Assembly (NCBI GenBank): GCA_016844515.1
Contig: JAERMP010000142.1
Coordinates: forward strand, 1-5,419
DNA: 5,419 nucleotides
Direction: 5' to 3'
DNA from: Thermoleophilia bacterium
GTDB taxonomy: Bacteria > Actinomycetota > Thermoleophilia > Gaiellales > Gaiellaceae
Numbering within the stretch: position 1 is the first letter of the stretch; each line of letters starts with the position of its first letter. Shown here in pieces: positions 4,810-5,419 of the stretch. The position numbers and the translations under genes were made by a program. The notes below the pieces were generated by a model. It did not search any database. It was not told the DNA's origin and saw only the letters and a program-made list of their open reading frames with translations.

Positions 4810-5119
4810 ACAGCAGTGCCCCGATGAGGCGGTTGACGATCCTTTCGGCAACGAGCAGGACGACGACGGCCACTATCGGCGACAGGTCAAGTGGCCCGAT
4901 GGACGGTATACGGCCTCGAAACAGGCCGAGGTACGGACGGCAGACTTCGTCCAGAAACCTTTGCACAGTTGCGGCAATTCCGGAATAGGGAAGCTGGATC
5001 CACGAGAGCAGCACGTACGCGAAGATCAGCAAGATGTAGATCAGGACGAACACCGACACGAAGCTCTGCAGCGACGAAGCCGTGTCCGCGAGTAGCCCGA
5101 GAGTGGCGTAGACGCCCAT
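4808..5119 (-). CDS. yggT: YggT/YlmG family membrane protein
   Basis: YggT/YlmG is a small inner-membrane protein encoded next to sepF in many bacteria and plastid ancestors, linked to division or nucleoid distribution, with no known enzymatic activity. The 103-residue product has a first hydrophobic segment (about 20-42, FVSVFVLIYILLIFAYVLLSW), a middle loop with the family pattern FLDEVCRPYLGLFRGRIPSIGPLDLSP (55-81), and a second hydrophobic segment (about 82-101). This one-repeat form is the usual size. The ATG at 5119 is chosen because further upstream the frame runs into repeat copy B and loses similarity. No clear Shine-Dalgarno sequence precedes it; a hairpin at 5129-5144 does. Confidence 0.9.
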   Translation of the reverse strand: MGVYATLGLLADTASSLQSFVSVFVLIYILLIFAYVLLSWIQLPYSGIAATVQRFLDEVCRPYLGLFRGRIPSIGPLDLSPIVAVVVLLVAERIVNRLIGALL

Positions 5120-5128
5120 CGGAGGCGT

Positions 5129-5144
5129 GTTCGCCGTGGCGAAC
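5129..5144 (-). promoter_or_regulatory. Inverted repeat in the yggT leader
   Basis: GTTCGCC and GGCGAAC flank two bases, nine bases before the yggT ATG. The real loop must be larger than two bases. The same arm sequence occurs in the rpsB-tsf gap at 982-1005. Confidence 0.4.
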
Positions 5145-5153
5145 GGCGTTCCT

Positions 5154-5248
5154 ACGCTCGCTCTTGCGCGACCGGAATTGCTAGCGCAGATCCCGGTCGC
5201 GCGTAAATCCCTGAAGGCGTCCGCTTCGCGGCCGCAACGCTCGCTCTT
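5154..5248 (+). repeat. 12-base direct repeats flanking copy B
   Basis: ACGCTCGCTCTT occurs perfectly at 5154-5165 and 5237-5248, exactly flush with the two ends of the 71-base element. This is the pattern a target-site duplication would leave; it could also be part of a larger repeat unit. Confidence 0.6.
5166..5236 (+). repeat. Dispersed two-hairpin element, copy B
   Basis: Read on the plus strand, this 71-base element opens with GCGCGACCGG paired to CCGGTCGCGC (10-bp stem, 17-base apical part that can fold further). It continues through ATCCCTGAAGGCG and ends with an imperfect hairpin, GCGTCCGC/GCGGCCGC. Outside the apical part of hairpin 1 it matches copy A at about 47 of 52 positions by my count. 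It is inverted relative to copy A and lies in the sepF-yggT gap. Confidence 0.75.
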
Positions 5249-5258
5249 TCGCCTGACC

Positions 5259-5419
5259 TTACGCTTGATTGAAGAAGCCGCCACGCTCCATGGCGCGGGC
5301 ACGCTCTTCGGCGGACAGCTCGACATCGCGTGGCGTGAGCAGGAAGACCTTGTCGGCGACCCGCTGCATGCTGCCGTCGAGGGCATACGTGAGCCCACTC
5401 GCGAAGTCGATCAACCGCT
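5259..5419 (-). CDS. sepF: Cell division protein SepF, C-terminal part (cut by window edge)
   Basis: SepF binds FtsZ and the membrane and anchors the Z ring, and is essential in actinobacteria that lack FtsA. The visible 52 residues contain RLIDFASGLTYALDGSMQRV followed by ADKVFLLTPRDVELS, which is the SepF core (R-(V/L)-(I/V)-D-F-xxG...G...(K/R)V...FLL-(T/S)-P). The protein ends in EERARAMERGGFFNQA; GGFFNQ is a typical C-terminus of actinobacterial SepF. The stop is TAA at 5261-5259. The N-terminal amphipathic membrane helix and linker lie outside the window. Its position before yggT and divIVA fits the conserved dcw-cluster tail. Confidence 0.92.
   Translation of the reverse strand, partial: RLIDFASGLTYALDGSMQRVADKVFLLTPRDVELSAEERARAMERGGFFNQA

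Larger units (their letters stand above)
5120..5258. other. Gap between sepF and yggT
   Basis: These 139 bases contain repeat copy B, its 12-base flanking direct repeats and the yggT leader hairpin. I see no gene and no recognisable promoter. Confidence 0.6.

Noticed and set aside
4203..5248. CRISPR array
   Set aside because: There are only two inverted, diverged copies 1 kb apart, with genes between them rather than short regular spacers.
5120..5398. Longer yggT frame starting at 5398
   Set aside because: It would read through repeat copy B and the end of sepF in another frame, and the YggT similarity starts only at about 5119.

Overview
The window is GC-rich bacterial DNA in which every convincing gene lies on the minus strand, so the natural reading direction runs from high to low coordinates: sepF (C-terminal part) - yggT/ylmG - divIVA-like - yggU/DUF167 - DksA/TraR-like - lspA - rluD-like - rpsB - tsf - pyrH (N-terminal part only). 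The order sepF-ylmG-divIVA...traR/dksA-lspA-rluD is the downstream end of the division and cell-wall (dcw) cluster as found in Actinobacteria and other Gram-positives. Together with the high GC and the protein sequences it suggests a deep-branching actinobacterium, perhaps class Thermoleophilia (inference; no taxonomic marker was searched).

Region by region: 5259-5419 is the end of SepF, the FtsZ-ring membrane anchor. 5120-5258 is a gap filled by an inverted-repeat element (copy B, 5166-5236) and a small hairpin just upstream of yggT. 4808-5119 (yggT) and 4293-4799 (divIVA-like) are coupled, with the divIVA Shine-Dalgarno overlapping the yggT stop. 4161-4292 is a second gap that holds a diverged copy of the same element (copy A, 4212-4283) in the opposite orientation. 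2038-4160 is a tight four-gene run (yggU, dksA-like, lspA, rluD-like) in which every junction overlaps. 1861-2037 holds a dyad just after the rluD stop, a TACAAT -10 box and a GC-rich leader for rpsB. 1027-1860 is rpsB. 882-1026 is a hairpin-packed gap that ends in a 13-bp perfect hairpin burying the tsf ribosome-binding site and start codon. 69-881 is tsf, and 1-72 is the beginning of pyrH, again with an ATGA overlap.

Functionally the window joins a division and envelope block (SepF, YggT, DivIVA, LspA) to a translation block (RluD-like pseudouridine synthase, S2, EF-Ts) and then UMP kinase. The genes are standard. The unusual content is in the gaps: a two-copy, two-hairpin dispersed repeat with flanking direct repeats, and a candidate RNA switch controlling tsf. 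Within the proteins, a DksA-like zinc finger has Asp in place of the fourth Cys, and EF-Ts has TEPV where the family motif is TDFV. No CRISPR array, tRNA, rRNA, transposase or phage gene was seen.
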